NCBI GenBank assembly: GCA_023228995.1
Contig: JALOAD010000020.1
Span: 1-57,710, forward strand
Length of the DNA stretch: 57,710 nucleotides
Reading direction: 5' to 3'
From: JALOAD01 sp023228995 [NCBI: Candidatus Muiribacterium halophilum]
GTDB lineage: Bacteria; Muiribacteriota; Muiribacteriia; Muiribacteriales
The notes beneath the pieces are model-generated. The model was given only the letters and a program-made list of their open reading frames with translations, searched no databases and was not told the DNA's origin. Position numbers and translations under genes: made by a program. Shown here piece by piece: positions 46,333 through 55,678 of this stretch. Each line of letters begins with the position of its first letter. Position 1 is the first letter of the stretch.

Positions 46333-47271
46333 TTATAATCTTATTAAATAATGGTTTATAACAGCTTTTTTTATGTTTTTTTCTTTTAATATTTTTATAA
46401 AATCAATTAAATTCCTTTTTGTATTTAGTGAATTTTTTATTCCATTTTTATAATAATAATTGTTATTTTGTTTTTTTAAACTCATATTATTGTCATAAAA
46501 AATACCGAGTTCTTCTTTATTATCAATGGTTTGTTTGATTATTTTTTCTATTTCTATTTTATTTATTTTCTCAAAATGTATTGAATTATTTGTGAAATAT
46601 ATTTCTTTAAAACTTTCTTTGGTTTTAATTACTGGAAATAATATATTGTTTTTAATTTTATATTTTTCAAGATAAAAATATAATAATGCTGCTCCTGCTG
46701 AATATTCATGTCCAATTAGCTCTTTGGTATTAATTGCTAAATCATAATTTATATTACTGTATTCTAAATTTTTAACAATGTTTATAATTGCAAAATTATT
46801 ATTTGCAATTGAAAAAATATAATATTTTTTATTTTCAGAGGAATAAATTGCTATTTTTTTAAAATCTTTATTAATTGAAAAATAATAATATGCTAAACTC
46901 CAATATTTTTCAGCATAATAATATTTTATTTCTTTATCTGTATACTCTTCTATTATATATTGCATATTAAGGTTTATTTTCAAATATTGTTTTAATTTTT
47001 GAGTAAATTCTTTGAATTTAAATGGATATTCCAAAATATGCTTTTTTATTAATGTTAAAAAATCATTATATGGTTTTTGTGCAAAAACAATACTGTCAAC
47101 ATCAGAAAGAGTTATTTTTCTTTGTTTTAGACAATAATCAATTGACATAAATGGATAATCATCAGTCGATTCTATACTAAAATCTTTTTCACAAACACTG
47201 TATAAAAGTTCTCCGTTTTCTGATATTGAACAGGATTTTTCAAAACCAACGCAAATACCTAATACTATCAT
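46333..47271 (-). CDS. Short, degenerate carbamoyltransferase-like protein
   Basis: The N-terminal pattern (VLGICVGFEKSCSISENGELLYSVCEKDFS, YCLKQRKITLSDVDSIVF) resembles the Kae1-like half of O-carbamoyltransferases. The protein is only 312 aa, compared with about 570-600 in full-length family members. Positions where metal-binding His residues are expected are Tyr or Glu (YYYAEKYWSLAYYYF). It is probably not a normal enzyme, or it works with a partner. It starts one base after the DUF5989-like stop. The neighbourhood (SGNH, SxtJ-like, DUF5989) is what usually surrounds such carbamoyltransferases. Confidence 0.6.
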   Translation of the reverse strand: MIVLGICVGFEKSCSISENGELLYSVCEKDFSIESTDDYPFMSIDYCLKQRKITLSDVDSIVFAQKPYNDFLTLIKKHILEYPFKFKEFTQKLKQYLKINLNMQYIIEEYTDKEIKYYYAEKYWSLAYYYFSINKDFKKIAIYSSENKKYYIFSIANNNFAIINIVKNLEYSNINYDLAINTKELIGHEYSAGAALLYFYLEKYKIKNNILFPVIKTKESFKEIYFTNNSIHFEKINKIEIEKIIKQTIDNKEELGIFYDNNMSLKKQNNNYYYKNGIKNSLNTKRNLIDFIKILKEKNIKKAVINHYLIRL

Positions 47272-47272
47272 T

Positions 47273-47431
47273 TTATATTCCTGCGTATATAAATGCCATT
47301 ATTGCTGTTGGTCCTATATAAAACACTAATATTGATATTAATGCAAAAAAAATCAATATCGGTGCAAAGAACCACGCTTTATGCTTAATTATCATATTTA
47401 TCATGTTTTTTAATATATTTAAAAATCTCAT
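47273..47431 (-). CDS. DUF5989-like small membrane protein
   Basis: This 52-aa gene has a GAGGG ribosome site. The N-terminus is amphipathic (FLNILKNMINMIIKHKAWFF), followed by one membrane helix (PILIFFALISILVFYIG) and a short tail ending AFIYAGI. The pattern of basic helix, KAWFFAPI and a single span followed by PxxxxFIY matches the DUF5989 family, found beside SxtJ and carbamoyltransferase genes. The function is unknown. Confidence 0.75.
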   Translation of the reverse strand: MRFLNILKNMINMIIKHKAWFFAPILIFFALISILVFYIGPTAIMAFIYAGI

Positions 47432-47441
47432 TTTCCCTCAC

Positions 47442-47624
47442 TTAAAATGGTTTTTTTAAATCTTCTTTTAATATAGTTTTTATTGATAAATTATCTTTAT
47501 CTTCAAAAATAATTCTTTTTAATAAAAATAAAATTTTGTATATTGGAAAAATCAAAAAATATACAAATAAAATTATAATATTAAAAATTACCTTTTCTGC
47601 AATAAATATCCCAATCTTTTTCAT
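47442..47624 (-). CDS. SxtJ-like small membrane protein
   Basis: This 60-aa membrane protein has a hydrophobic helix (IFNIIILFVYFLIFPIYKILFLL) followed by a charged tail ending EDLKKPF. It resembles the C-terminal part of SxtJ-type proteins, which often lie beside DUF5989 and carbamoyltransferase genes. It starts inside the end of the PP-loop gene (44-bp overlap) and is 10 bp before the DUF5989-like gene. A GTG one codon upstream is an alternative start. Confidence 0.6.
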   Translation of the reverse strand: MKKIGIFIAEKVIFNIIILFVYFLIFPIYKILFLLKRIIFEDKDNLSIKTILKEDLKKPF

Positions 47625-48567
47625 CACAAATCCTATTTTTTATTAATATTTCACCTAGAAAATCTTTATTTTTACTAAATTCAAGTTTTTCTTGAGCTTG
47701 TTCTTTTGTCATTTGATTTTGTCTTATAAGTTTGCTCATTTCTATATTGTAATGAGTATATCCATAACATTTTAACTGAATATAGCTTGAAATGAAATTA
47801 AATATACAATTAGTTGAATTTTTAGGATAACTATCTGTTTTTTCCCAACCTGTTTTTTTAATAAGTTCTATTTTTTCATTATCTGATATATCACTGTTAA
47901 ACCAATGCGGAGAAATCACTTCAATTCCTTTACCATATTTTTGGTTTATTTTATCCATACTAAGTGGAAATTTTTCAAATCCTTTGATTTGTCTCATTCT
48001 ATTTTTGATAAAATCTGATGTATCTTTAGACATTTCCATATATTCTGTTTTATTTTCTTTGGAAGACATCTGCCCTTTAGTCCAACCTGCTATTATATAT
48101 TTAACTTTTAGACTTTTTGCAAGTTCATAACTTTTAATCATATACCACATTGAACAAACAGAACATGGTGAAACTTTGATATTTTCTTTTACAATAACTT
48201 TAAATACTGATTTTAATTCTGTATATCTTCTTAATATAGAATCACAATCAACATATTTGCAAGCTTTTATAACATTATTTATAGCTGTTGAATCTTCAAA
48301 ACCATGATCAAATGTAAATACTATTGGATTTAAACCATATTTTTCTTTTATTGTCAAGAGTGCAGAAACACTGTCCTTTCCTCCTGAACACATTAATATA
48401 CAATGATATTTTCCTTTACTCTGCTTTTTTATTTTTTTTACTTTTTTTTCAAAATCAATTGATAATAATAGTTCTGGTTTATGTTCGTGACAAATATCAC
48501 AAATTCCATCTTCTTGTATTTTTATATATTTACTTGCTATAAGCATACATTTTTTACATTTTATCAT
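47581..48567 (-). CDS. PP-loop amidotransferase-like protein (PseA/WbpG type)
   Basis: This 328-aa protein opens with a zinc-binding pattern (C4, C7, C23, C26). The PP-loop ATPase motif SGGKDS is at 61-66 (ILMCSGGKDSVSALL). The rest resembles N-acetyl-sugar amidotransferases such as PseA/WbpG, which add an amidino or amide group to sugar precursors of surface glycans or flagellin. The acceptor is unknown. It overlaps the SGNH-TPR gene by four bases (ATGA). Confidence 0.8.
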   Translation of the reverse strand: MIKCKKCMLIASKYIKIQEDGICDICHEHKPELLLSIDFEKKVKKIKKQSKGKYHCILMCSGGKDSVSALLTIKEKYGLNPIVFTFDHGFEDSTAINNVIKACKYVDCDSILRRYTELKSVFKVIVKENIKVSPCSVCSMWYMIKSYELAKSLKVKYIIAGWTKGQMSSKENKTEYMEMSKDTSDFIKNRMRQIKGFEKFPLSMDKINQKYGKGIEVISPHWFNSDISDNEKIELIKKTGWEKTDSYPKNSTNCIFNFISSYIQLKCYGYTHYNIEMSKLIRQNQMTKEQAQEKLEFSKNKDFLGEILIKNRICDEKDWDIYCRKGNF

Positions 48568-50255
48568 TTTAATAATCCTTGTTTCTTTAAATGTTCATAA
48601 GCTGTATTTGCTGCAAGTTCTGCTCCTTTTGCGTTAAAATGACCATCTTTTTGTAAATAATTAGAGATTTCATCCAAATCATCGAGATTTTTAAATTTTC
48701 TGTCTATATCAATTAAAACATTTGGATTATCTTGAAAAATATCATAAATATTATTCATTCTATAATAAGGATAATTCATTATAAATAATTTTATATCTTT
48801 TAATTTACAAATATCAATTAAATTTTCAATATCTTTTCTTAAGTTTTTTTGCGATAATTTTGAGAAATCTTTTTTGGATTTAATAAAATTTAATAATTTT
48901 TCTCTATATTCTAATTTTAATTTTTTATAATAAAATTCAGCAATTTCATTTTTATCATTATTAAAATATAATTCTGCCAAACTCTCAATTGTATCCTTAT
49001 TATATGGATTCATAGAATATGCTTTCAATAAAAATTTTTCAGCTTTTTCAAAAAAATCACTTTCATGCTTTAATATTTCATTATAAGAATACGCAGTATA
49101 TATTTCAGCATTATTAGGATTTAAATTTTCAGCATTCTTTAAATACTTTTCACAATTTAGAAAATCTCCTTTTTTTATGCTATGACTTGCTAATTGAATA
49201 AAAATTCTCTCATCATTCTTTAATTTTTTTAATCCTAGATTTAATATTTCACCTGCTTTCTCACTATTTTCATTTTCCTCAAGAAATTCATAATACTCAA
49301 GATAAGAATGAAAACTGTCAGTTTTTTTTGTTAATATAGATTTAAATATAAATTCAGCTTTGTTTTCATAACCGTTTTTTTGATATAAATCAGCTAATAT
49401 TAAATAAGCAGATGTATCGTTTGAATTTAATTTAATAGCTTTTAAAAGATAATCAAATGAAGTTTTAAAATTACCAAATTCTAGATTCAAATAACCTAAA
49501 CCAATAAGACCTTCATATTTATCTTTAATTGACAAAAAAATACTTTCTGCTTCTTCTTCTTTTCCCATATTAATATATGTTAAACCTAGTCCAAAAACAT
49601 CTTCAACCGAGTTTTTATTTAAAAAATATTGTTTTGCATCATCAATTTTAGAATTTCTTAATAATTTAAAACCTAGATTATTTAAATCTAAATCAATTAT
49701 ACAAGTTTTAAAATCTGTTTTTACAATACTTTTTTTTATAAAATTAAAATTTTTTTCAATATAATAAGTTTTGATTTTCTTTTTAATATAATCTTTTACA
49801 ATCAAATAAACCTTTATAATTTTAATATTATCAAATAAAAAACTTGTAATAAAACTATTTTCCTCAAAATCAAACCCTTTAAAATTCCATCTATTTGATA
49901 TACCAGCTTGAAAAATTATAATATCTGGTTTTACTTTTTTAATTTTTCTTTTAATCTTTTTATAAACCATATGGGAATTTGCACCTAATATACCAAGATT
50001 TATAACTTCAATATTATCATTTCCATTAGAAATAAGTATATTTTTAAGATAAGATGGATAAGTCTCATTATCTTTAAGACCCATACCATAAGTAAAAGAA
50101 TCTCCCGCACACATAATAACTTTCTGATTTTCAGTATTACTAAATGTATTAAAATTTCTATATTTAGAAAATGAAAAAATATGTAATAATATTTCAATTA
50201 TAAATAAAATAAAAATAATTCCAGATATAAATGCAATATACTTTTGTTTTATCAT
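48564..50255 (-). CDS. Membrane-anchored SGNH hydrolase with TPR region
   Basis: This 563-aa protein has an N-terminal membrane anchor (IAFISGIIFILFIIEILLHIF). An SGNH/GDSL domain has GDS with S53 (CAGDSFTYGMG), N in INLGILGANSH and a Q-A-G-I-S-N segment. Eight or so TPR-like helical repeats (GLTYINMGKEEEAESIF) follow, and a C-terminal segment ends with GHFNAKGAELAANTAYEHL, which supplies the catalytic Asp/His-like DGHFNAKG motif. The chain thus folds back on an SGNH core interrupted by TPRs. It probably hydrolyses or modifies an acyl group on surface glycans. It is the first gene of the mini-cluster. Confidence 0.85.
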   Translation of the reverse strand: MIKQKYIAFISGIIFILFIIEILLHIFSFSKYRNFNTFSNTENQKVIMCAGDSFTYGMGLKDNETYPSYLKNILISNGNDNIEVINLGILGANSHMVYKKIKRKIKKVKPDIIIFQAGISNRWNFKGFDFEENSFITSFLFDNIKIIKVYLIVKDYIKKKIKTYYIEKNFNFIKKSIVKTDFKTCIIDLDLNNLGFKLLRNSKIDDAKQYFLNKNSVEDVFGLGLTYINMGKEEEAESIFLSIKDKYEGLIGLGYLNLEFGNFKTSFDYLLKAIKLNSNDTSAYLILADLYQKNGYENKAEFIFKSILTKKTDSFHSYLEYYEFLEENENSEKAGEILNLGLKKLKNDERIFIQLASHSIKKGDFLNCEKYLKNAENLNPNNAEIYTAYSYNEILKHESDFFEKAEKFLLKAYSMNPYNKDTIESLAELYFNNDKNEIAEFYYKKLKLEYREKLLNFIKSKKDFSKLSQKNLRKDIENLIDICKLKDIKLFIMNYPYYRMNNIYDIFQDNPNVLIDIDRKFKNLDDLDEISNYLQKDGHFNAKGAELAANTAYEHLKKQGLLK

Positions 50256-50504
50256 AAAAAATCAAACCATAATTGTATTTTAAGTGTTAAAAATTTATTA
50301 CAAATAAGTAAAACAAATATTAAATTTATACAAATTTACTCTATTATAATATTCTATAGAAACTATAGGATATAATCAACAGTTTTTTCGCAAATCAAAA
50401 CAGTAACCGGTACAATTGCATAATTTTCAAATAAGTAATAACTTATAAATAACAATATTATACTTAAAAATTAAGATTATTTAAGTAAAAAATAGGAGGA
50501 TTTT

Positions 50505-52199
50505 ATGAAATTCAATGAAATGACTTACGCAAGACCAGACATTGACAAAGTAAAAGAGGATTTTGAAAAACTACTCAAAGATTTTTCAAAAGCAGAAAAC
50601 GCAGAAACTCAGTTAAATATAATAAACAATGTAAATAAAATTAGAAACAATGTTTCTTCAATGCAAACAATAGCATCTATTAGAAATTCAATAGATTCCA
50701 ATGATAAATTTTATGATGAAGAAATGAGTTTTTTTGACAAAGTAAATCCTGAGATTCAGGAAGTTAATACAAAATTTTATAAAGAGTTAATTAATTCGAA
50801 ATTCAGACCTGAACTTGAAAAAACTCTTGGAAAACATATTTTTAACATTGCAACATTAGAAATTAAAACATTTGATAAAAAAATAATGAAAGATTTACAA
50901 AAAGAAAATGAATATGTAACAAAATACAATAAATTAACCTCATCAGCCAAAATAATGTTTGAAGGAAAAGAAAGAAATCTTGCTGGAATGACTCCATTTA
51001 TGCAAAATAAAAATAGAGAAATAAGAAAACAAGCTTCAATAGCATTATGGGGATGGTTTGAACAAAATTCAAAAGAACTTGATGAAATATACGACATTCT
51101 AGTTAAAACAAGAACCACAATTGCACATAAGTTGGGTTATAAAAATTTTGTTAAATTAGGTTATGACAGACTTGGTAGAAGCGATTACAACACAGAAATG
51201 GTTGCAAATTACAGAAAACAAATAAAAGAACTAATAGTACCTCTAGCAATAGAACTAAGACAAAGACAAGCCAAAAGAATTGGTATTAAATCTTTAAAAA
51301 GTTATGATGAAAGTTTTTTATTCAACTCAGGAAACCCAGACCCAATCGGAAATTCAAGTGAAATAATACAAAATGCCAAAAAAATGTATAATGAAATGTC
51401 AGAAGAAACAAAAGAATTTTTTAATTTTATGTTAGATAATAATTTAATGGATCTTGAAACCAAAAAAGGTAAAAGACCTGGGGGATACTGCACATATATA
51501 CCAGATTATAAAGCACCATTTATATTCTCTAATTTCAATGGAACAAGAGGAGATGTAGATGTATTAACACATGAAGCAGGACATGCATTCCAAAGTTTTA
51601 GAAGCAGAAATTATTCAACACCAGAATATCAATTTCCAACATTAGAAGCATGTGAAATACATTCAATGAGCATGGAATTTATAGCATGGCCATGGATGAA
51701 AAACTTCTTTGGCGAAAATACAGAAAAGTATAAATTTGTTCATCTTTCAGACTCATTATTATTCTTACCATATGGAGCATGCGTAGATGAATTTCAACAC
51801 TTTATATATGAAAATCCAGAAGCAACCCCAAAACAAAGAAAATCAAAATGGATAGAATTAACAAAAATATATATGCCATGGAGAGATTATGATGGAATAA
51901 AATTCGCAGAAGAAGGCGGAATATGGCAAAAACAACTACATATATACTGTGTACCATTTTATTATATAGATTACACATTAGCTCAAGTATGTGCACTTCA
52001 ATTCTGGAAAAAAGACAGAGAAAATCACGAAAAAGCATGGAATGATTATTTAACATTATGCAATGCAGGCGGATCAAAATCATTTGTAGAATTAGTAAAA
52101 CTAGCAAATCTAAAATTACCGTTTAATGATGGGTGCATAGCAGAAGTAATAAAACCAATAAAACAATATTTAGATTCAATAGACGATACAAAAATGTAA
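50505..52199 (+). CDS. M3-family oligoendopeptidase
   Basis: This 564-aa metallopeptidase has the zinc motif H356-EAG-H360 (DVLTHEAGHAFQSF) and the later Glu region (FPTLEACEIHSMSMEFIAWPW). The helical architecture is typical of M3 oligopeptidases. It cleaves oligopeptides in the cytoplasm. GGAGG precedes the ATG. It is the only gene in its transcript. Confidence 0.95.
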   Translation: MKFNEMTYARPDIDKVKEDFEKLLKDFSKAENAETQLNIINNVNKIRNNVSSMQTIASIRNSIDSNDKFYDEEMSFFDKVNPEIQEVNTKFYKELINSKFRPELEKTLGKHIFNIATLEIKTFDKKIMKDLQKENEYVTKYNKLTSSAKIMFEGKERNLAGMTPFMQNKNREIRKQASIALWGWFEQNSKELDEIYDILVKTRTTIAHKLGYKNFVKLGYDRLGRSDYNTEMVANYRKQIKELIVPLAIELRQRQAKRIGIKSLKSYDESFLFNSGNPDPIGNSSEIIQNAKKMYNEMSEETKEFFNFMLDNNLMDLETKKGKRPGGYCTYIPDYKAPFIFSNFNGTRGDVDVLTHEAGHAFQSFRSRNYSTPEYQFPTLEACEIHSMSMEFIAWPWMKNFFGENTEKYKFVHLSDSLLFLPYGACVDEFQHFIYENPEATPKQRKSKWIELTKIYMPWRDYDGIKFAEEGGIWQKQLHIYCVPFYYIDYTLAQVCALQFWKKDRENHEKAWNDYLTLCNAGGSKSFVELVKLANLKLPFNDGCIAEVIKPIKQYLDSIDDTKM

Positions 52200-52380
52200 A
52201 TTTTTGAAAACCCTTGGGGTCGGTCCTCTCGATGTTTACAAAAATCTTGAGAACCGGCTCTATTACTTCATTACTAAAGTATTTCTATTATTATATTGTC
52301 TACCTGATTTTTCATTATTTGAAAATATTGGACATAAACAACTTAATCCATAAAACTCTATGTTATTAGCTGATATAAAA

Positions 52381-52402
52381 ACCCTTGAGGTCGGTCCTCT
52401 CC
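52381..52402 (+). repeat. Partial second copy of the RAYT left end
   Basis: CCCTTGAGGTCGGTCCTCTCC repeats the sequence CCCTTGGGGTCGGTCCTCTC at 52211-52230, 170 bp away in direct orientation, with one mismatch. It abuts copy C of the 148-bp repeat. Confidence 0.7.
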
Positions 52403-52550
52403 AGGCTGTTGAAAAACTTAAAAAATCAAAGATTGATACAAAATAGGGTCTGTGTCGAGCTCTAAATTTAGCTTACATAGGTCGGTCTGACCAAGCTGTT
52501 TATTTTTAAAGTTGATTTTGAAAAAAGAAAACTGCATTTTTCAACGGTCT
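52403..52550 (-). repeat. 148-bp structured repeat, copy C
   Basis: This copy has reverse orientation relative to copies A and B. AGGCTGTTGAAAAA lies at the left, then AATAGGGTCTGTGTCGAGCT, a hairpin GGTCGGTCTGACC and TTTTTCAACGGTCT at the right. It lies inside the RAYT element, between the pseudo-left end and the gene, so it may have been inserted there or mobilised with it. Confidence 0.85.
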
Positions 52551-52604
52551 GTCTCATTAATCCTTAACAAACATCAAATTAAAACATAATTTTTAAAATT
52601 CAAT

Positions 52605-53594
52605 TCATTTTGACATTTTAAATAATTTTTTTACAATATTTTTTAATTTTTCTGCAATTTCTTCATCAAATTCAAGGGTCTGACAAAATCTTTTATAATT
52701 AAGACTAACTGATGAACCTAATATACCAAACTCTTTTCCGATTTCGGTTAAAGTCATGTCTGTATATTTTCTAAATAAATAGATCAACACTTTCCGTTTT
52801 TCATTTTTATATAATTCAACATTTTCAAAAATATTCTTTGTTAATAAATTTTCTTGAATTTTCATTTTTTTATTATTAACTTTAATACTCTTTGTTTTGA
52901 AAAATCTTTTATAATCAGGTGTATTTTTATTGTTAATCCATCCATTTTTTTCAGCATTTTCCCTAATATACTTAATAAACTTCCTAGAACCAAGCACAGT
53001 ATTTGCAATAATTTCTTTCTTAGGGTCGTATTTAGATTCAATCTGATTTTCAACATATTGTTTATAATCAAGTTTTGTTTTTACAATATCTTTTTCAACA
53101 TTTCCAAATAGACCAAGCAAAAACTTAATTTCTAAAAACCTAGGGCTATCAATATTATTTATATAAAATTTGTAACTGCTCCAAAAATAATCTTCAGCTT
53201 TTTTAACAAATCCAGCTCTAATAGGATTCAAATGTATATAACTAGACAATATCATTGCATAATTATCTTTATCTACTAAAATAGCTTTATATCTACCTGC
53301 AAAAAGGTGACCTATTCTCTCATTTGAAATGTTGTAATATGTGGTATAAGCAGTGTTTAAATTATGCATAGCCTTAGACAAATTCGCCTTAGGGGTTTCA
53401 ATTAATAAATGATAATGATTATTCATAAGACAATAAGCATGTATTATAAGTTTATGTTTTTTAGAAATTTTATCAAGATAATATAAAAATTTAAATTTAT
53501 CATGTTCTTTTTTGAAAATCCTGCTCCTAGTATTACCACGAGTCATAACATGATAAAAAGCATTATTAAATTCAATTCTTAGTCTTCTTGCCAA
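52605..53594 (-). CDS. REP-associated tyrosine transposase (RAYT, Y1 HUH)
   Basis: This 329-aa protein contains the HUH-type metal motif NNHYHLLIE and the catalytic Tyr in SSYIHLNPIRAG. It also has the family opening RRLRIEFNNAFYHVMTRGNTR. RAYTs are single-strand transposases that spread REP palindromes. The C-terminal third (KVLIYLFRKYTDMTLTEIGKEFG) is a DnaA-like or HTH domain. The start is a TTG at 53594, six bases after GGAGG. An upstream ATG at 53627 would add unlikely residues before ARRLRIEF. Nearby dispersed repeats may be its substrates. Confidence 0.9.
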   Translation of the reverse strand: MARRLRIEFNNAFYHVMTRGNTRSRIFKKEHDKFKFLYYLDKISKKHKLIIHAYCLMNNHYHLLIETPKANLSKAMHNLNTAYTTYYNISNERIGHLFAGRYKAILVDKDNYAMILSSYIHLNPIRAGFVKKAEDYFWSSYKFYINNIDSPRFLEIKFLLGLFGNVEKDIVKTKLDYKQYVENQIESKYDPKKEIIANTVLGSRKFIKYIRENAEKNGWINNKNTPDYKRFFKTKSIKVNNKKMKIQENLLTKNIFENVELYKNEKRKVLIYLFRKYTDMTLTEIGKEFGILGSSVSLNYKRFCQTLEFDEEIAEKLKNIVKKLFKMSK

Positions 53595-53756
53595 AATACA
53601 CCTCCATATAAGAAGATATAATTTCAATCAAACCTTCTAAAGCAAATAAAACTATATCTTGATAAAGTATTTACCTACATTTTTTTATAATCTCTAACTT
53701 TAATTATACTTATATTTATTTCGTTTGTAAACATTGAGTGGACCGACCCCAGACCT

Positions 53757-55133
53757 TTACAAAGTATCAAATTCTTGTTTGAATTTTTGGCTATCTATTC
53801 CTACTTTGTTTTTTAGTAATTGTATTAATTTGTATTCTTCTTTTAGTATGAATTCTACGAGGGATAAATGGGAATTGAAGGTTTGGGAGATTTTTGAGTA
53901 TAATTCTTCTTGTGATAGGATTTGTAGTTGTTTTATTATATTATTTCTGAGGTTTATATAGCTTGAATCTGCTTCTGGTAATCTTTGTGCTAAGGATATG
54001 TTAATTTGTGCGATTAATCCTGGGTCTTCATTGATTTTTTGTGTTAGTTGAGAACCTTCTATTATTACTATTTGTGTATATGTTATTGCTTTTAATGTTG
54101 CTGTTCTTTTTTGATATTGGCCTGTTTTGAAAGATGTTAGAACTGCTATTTCTCCTATTACTGAGCCTCTTGCTGATATTGTTGCAACTCTATGATTTCC
54201 TACATAAACTCCTATTCTTCCTGCTACTAATATGTAAATTTCTTTGCCGATATCTCCTTCATTGCATATTATTTGTTCTTTTTCATATTCTTTTATATCT
54301 TTTGAAATAAAATATACTGTTTCATCTTTTTCGGTATTATTTTCTTCTATTGTATTTAATGTGTTTTTACGAAAAATTTTGGTTGCATAGTTATAATGTT
54401 CATGTGATTTTAAAAAATCTAATAGTTTTCCAATCCATATTTCATTGGAATTTTCAGCAAAAACTTTGCTTAGACTTAAAACTAGGCTATAAAATGCTTT
54501 TGCATTGTAATCAATTGTTTTTTCTAATTTTTGGGTGAAATTTGATAATGTTCTTATCTTTTCATCAGTTTCTTTTAATCTTAATGCCATTGTTTCTGCT
54601 ATGCTAATTCCTAATTCAGGATGTTTTTTCATTGAATAAACGAAAGAATTTTTTTCTACTGGTATCATTAAAACTTCTGAGGGTGTTACTGCTTTTATTG
54701 AAGCTGTCCTCTTTACTCCAAGAATTGCTCCGATTTCTCCAAAGTTTATATTATATCCTACAATTTCTGCTATTTTCCTTTTTTTAATTTTCTTTTTTCC
54801 TGTTAATTTATCTTCAATTTCTTCATTTACTAATACATCAAGAAATCCATCTTTTAATATATATATGAATTCGCTTTCATCTCCTTGACGACAAACATAT
54901 TCACCTATTTTGAATTTAACTGTTTTAACTGTTTTTTCAGGAATTATTTCAGCAGTTTTTTCTTCTTCTTCACTACTTTCTATATATACTGAAACTACTC
55001 CAAATTCTCTTAATTTTGTTATGAGCTTTTTGGTTATTACACTTCCTGACTTAACTAAAATATTCCTAGCACTCATTACATTTGCTGCAAGAATATCGCC
55101 AGGCTTTAATCCTTCTATTATAATTTCTTTCAC
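53757..55133 (-). CDS. Protein with two cNMP-binding domains
   Basis: This 458-aa protein has an N-terminal beta domain (IIEGLKPGDILAANVMSARNILVKSG) like that seen upstream of many HD-GYP proteins. Two CRP-type cyclic nucleotide domains follow: CNB1 about 75-185 (GEYVCRQGDESEFIYILKDG, NFGEIGAIL) and CNB2 about 280-400 (EQIICNEGDIGKEIYILVAG, VIGEIAVLTSF). There is no DNA-binding domain. It could be a nucleotide-controlled scaffold or regulator. The start is GTG at 55133 with GGAGGATTAT upstream. Its stop is followed within seven bases by the RAYT element end. Confidence 0.85.
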   Translation of the reverse strand: MKEIIIEGLKPGDILAANVMSARNILVKSGSVITKKLITKLREFGVVSVYIESSEEEEKTAEIIPEKTVKTVKFKIGEYVCRQGDESEFIYILKDGFLDVLVNEEIEDKLTGKKKIKKRKIAEIVGYNINFGEIGAILGVKRTASIKAVTPSEVLMIPVEKNSFVYSMKKHPELGISIAETMALRLKETDEKIRTLSNFTQKLEKTIDYNAKAFYSLVLSLSKVFAENSNEIWIGKLLDFLKSHEHYNYATKIFRKNTLNTIEENNTEKDETVYFISKDIKEYEKEQIICNEGDIGKEIYILVAGRIGVYVGNHRVATISARGSVIGEIAVLTSFKTGQYQKRTATLKAITYTQIVIIEGSQLTQKINEDPGLIAQINISLAQRLPEADSSYINLRNNIIKQLQILSQEELYSKISQTFNSHLSLVEFILKEEYKLIQLLKNKVGIDSQKFKQEFDTL

Positions 55134-55200
55134 ATAATCCTCCGATAGGTATTATACTATAATTAAAAGTTATTGTGAAGTTGTTATAAAGGATAAAATT

Positions 55201-55560
55201 ATGAATATTCAAATTATAAATGAAGACAATATTGCAAAATTCGCAGTTATAAACTGGAACGATTTTATAAATCTTGCAGAAATTCTTAAAAAAAATTCAG
55301 ATATTGATCTTTTAAAAGATTTTGAAATTGACAATTCTATTAAAAATAAAGATAATAGTTTTTTAAATCCTTTAAAAAAATTCCGTTTGGAAAATGACCT
55401 TTCTCAAAAAGAACTTGCAGAAATTCTTGAAGTTTCACAACCTTATATTGCTAAACTCGAAAAAAAACATTCGATTTCCAATAAAACTATGGAAAAAATA
55501 GAAAAAAGTGTTTCTAAAAATAGCTCTGTATTAAAGGGTATATTAAAAATATTTTCATAA
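55201..55560 (+). CDS. XRE-type HTH regulator
   Basis: This 119-aa protein has a C-terminal Cro/C1-type helix-turn-helix (about 60-105, RLENDLSQKELAEILEVSQPYIAKLEKK). Its N-terminal part is a short beta segment (IAKFAVINWNDFINLAE). The shape suggests an antitoxin-like protein (HigA/MqsA pattern), but no toxin gene is adjacent. It is transcribed divergently from the cNMP gene with only 67 bp between starts. Confidence 0.75.
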   Translation: MNIQIINEDNIAKFAVINWNDFINLAEILKKNSDIDLLKDFEIDNSIKNKDNSFLNPLKKFRLENDLSQKELAEILEVSQPYIAKLEKKHSISNKTMEKIEKSVSKNSSVLKGILKIFS

Positions 55561-55678
55561 TCAAAATATTCACTATACATTTTGTTCCTTTCACTATCTT
55601 ACGAGGCTGTTGAAAATTTTGCCCTTTCATACTTTTTCATTAAGTCACCGGTTCTATTTTTTTTTGAAAAAATGGTGT

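Larger units (their letters stand above)
52216..53750 (-). mobile_element. RAYT (Y1 transposase) element with imperfect 27-bp terminal inverted repeats
   Basis: The left end GGGGTCGGTCCTCTCG (running into ATGTTTACAAA) and the right end TTTGTAAACATTGAGTGG (followed by ACCGACCCC) are inverted copies with 25 of 27 matches. The left end is also a hairpin with GAGAACCGGCTC at 52249-52260. The transposase gene and a 148-bp repeat lie inside. REP-like flanking palindromes are typical for REP-associated tyrosine transposases. The right end stops just after the cNMP gene's stop codon. Confidence 0.8.

Noticed and set aside
55602-55640. Possible further copy of the 148-bp repeat
   Set aside because: Only the end sequence AGGCTGTTGAAAA is present. 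The interior and the other end are missing, so it may be chance or a tiny remnant.
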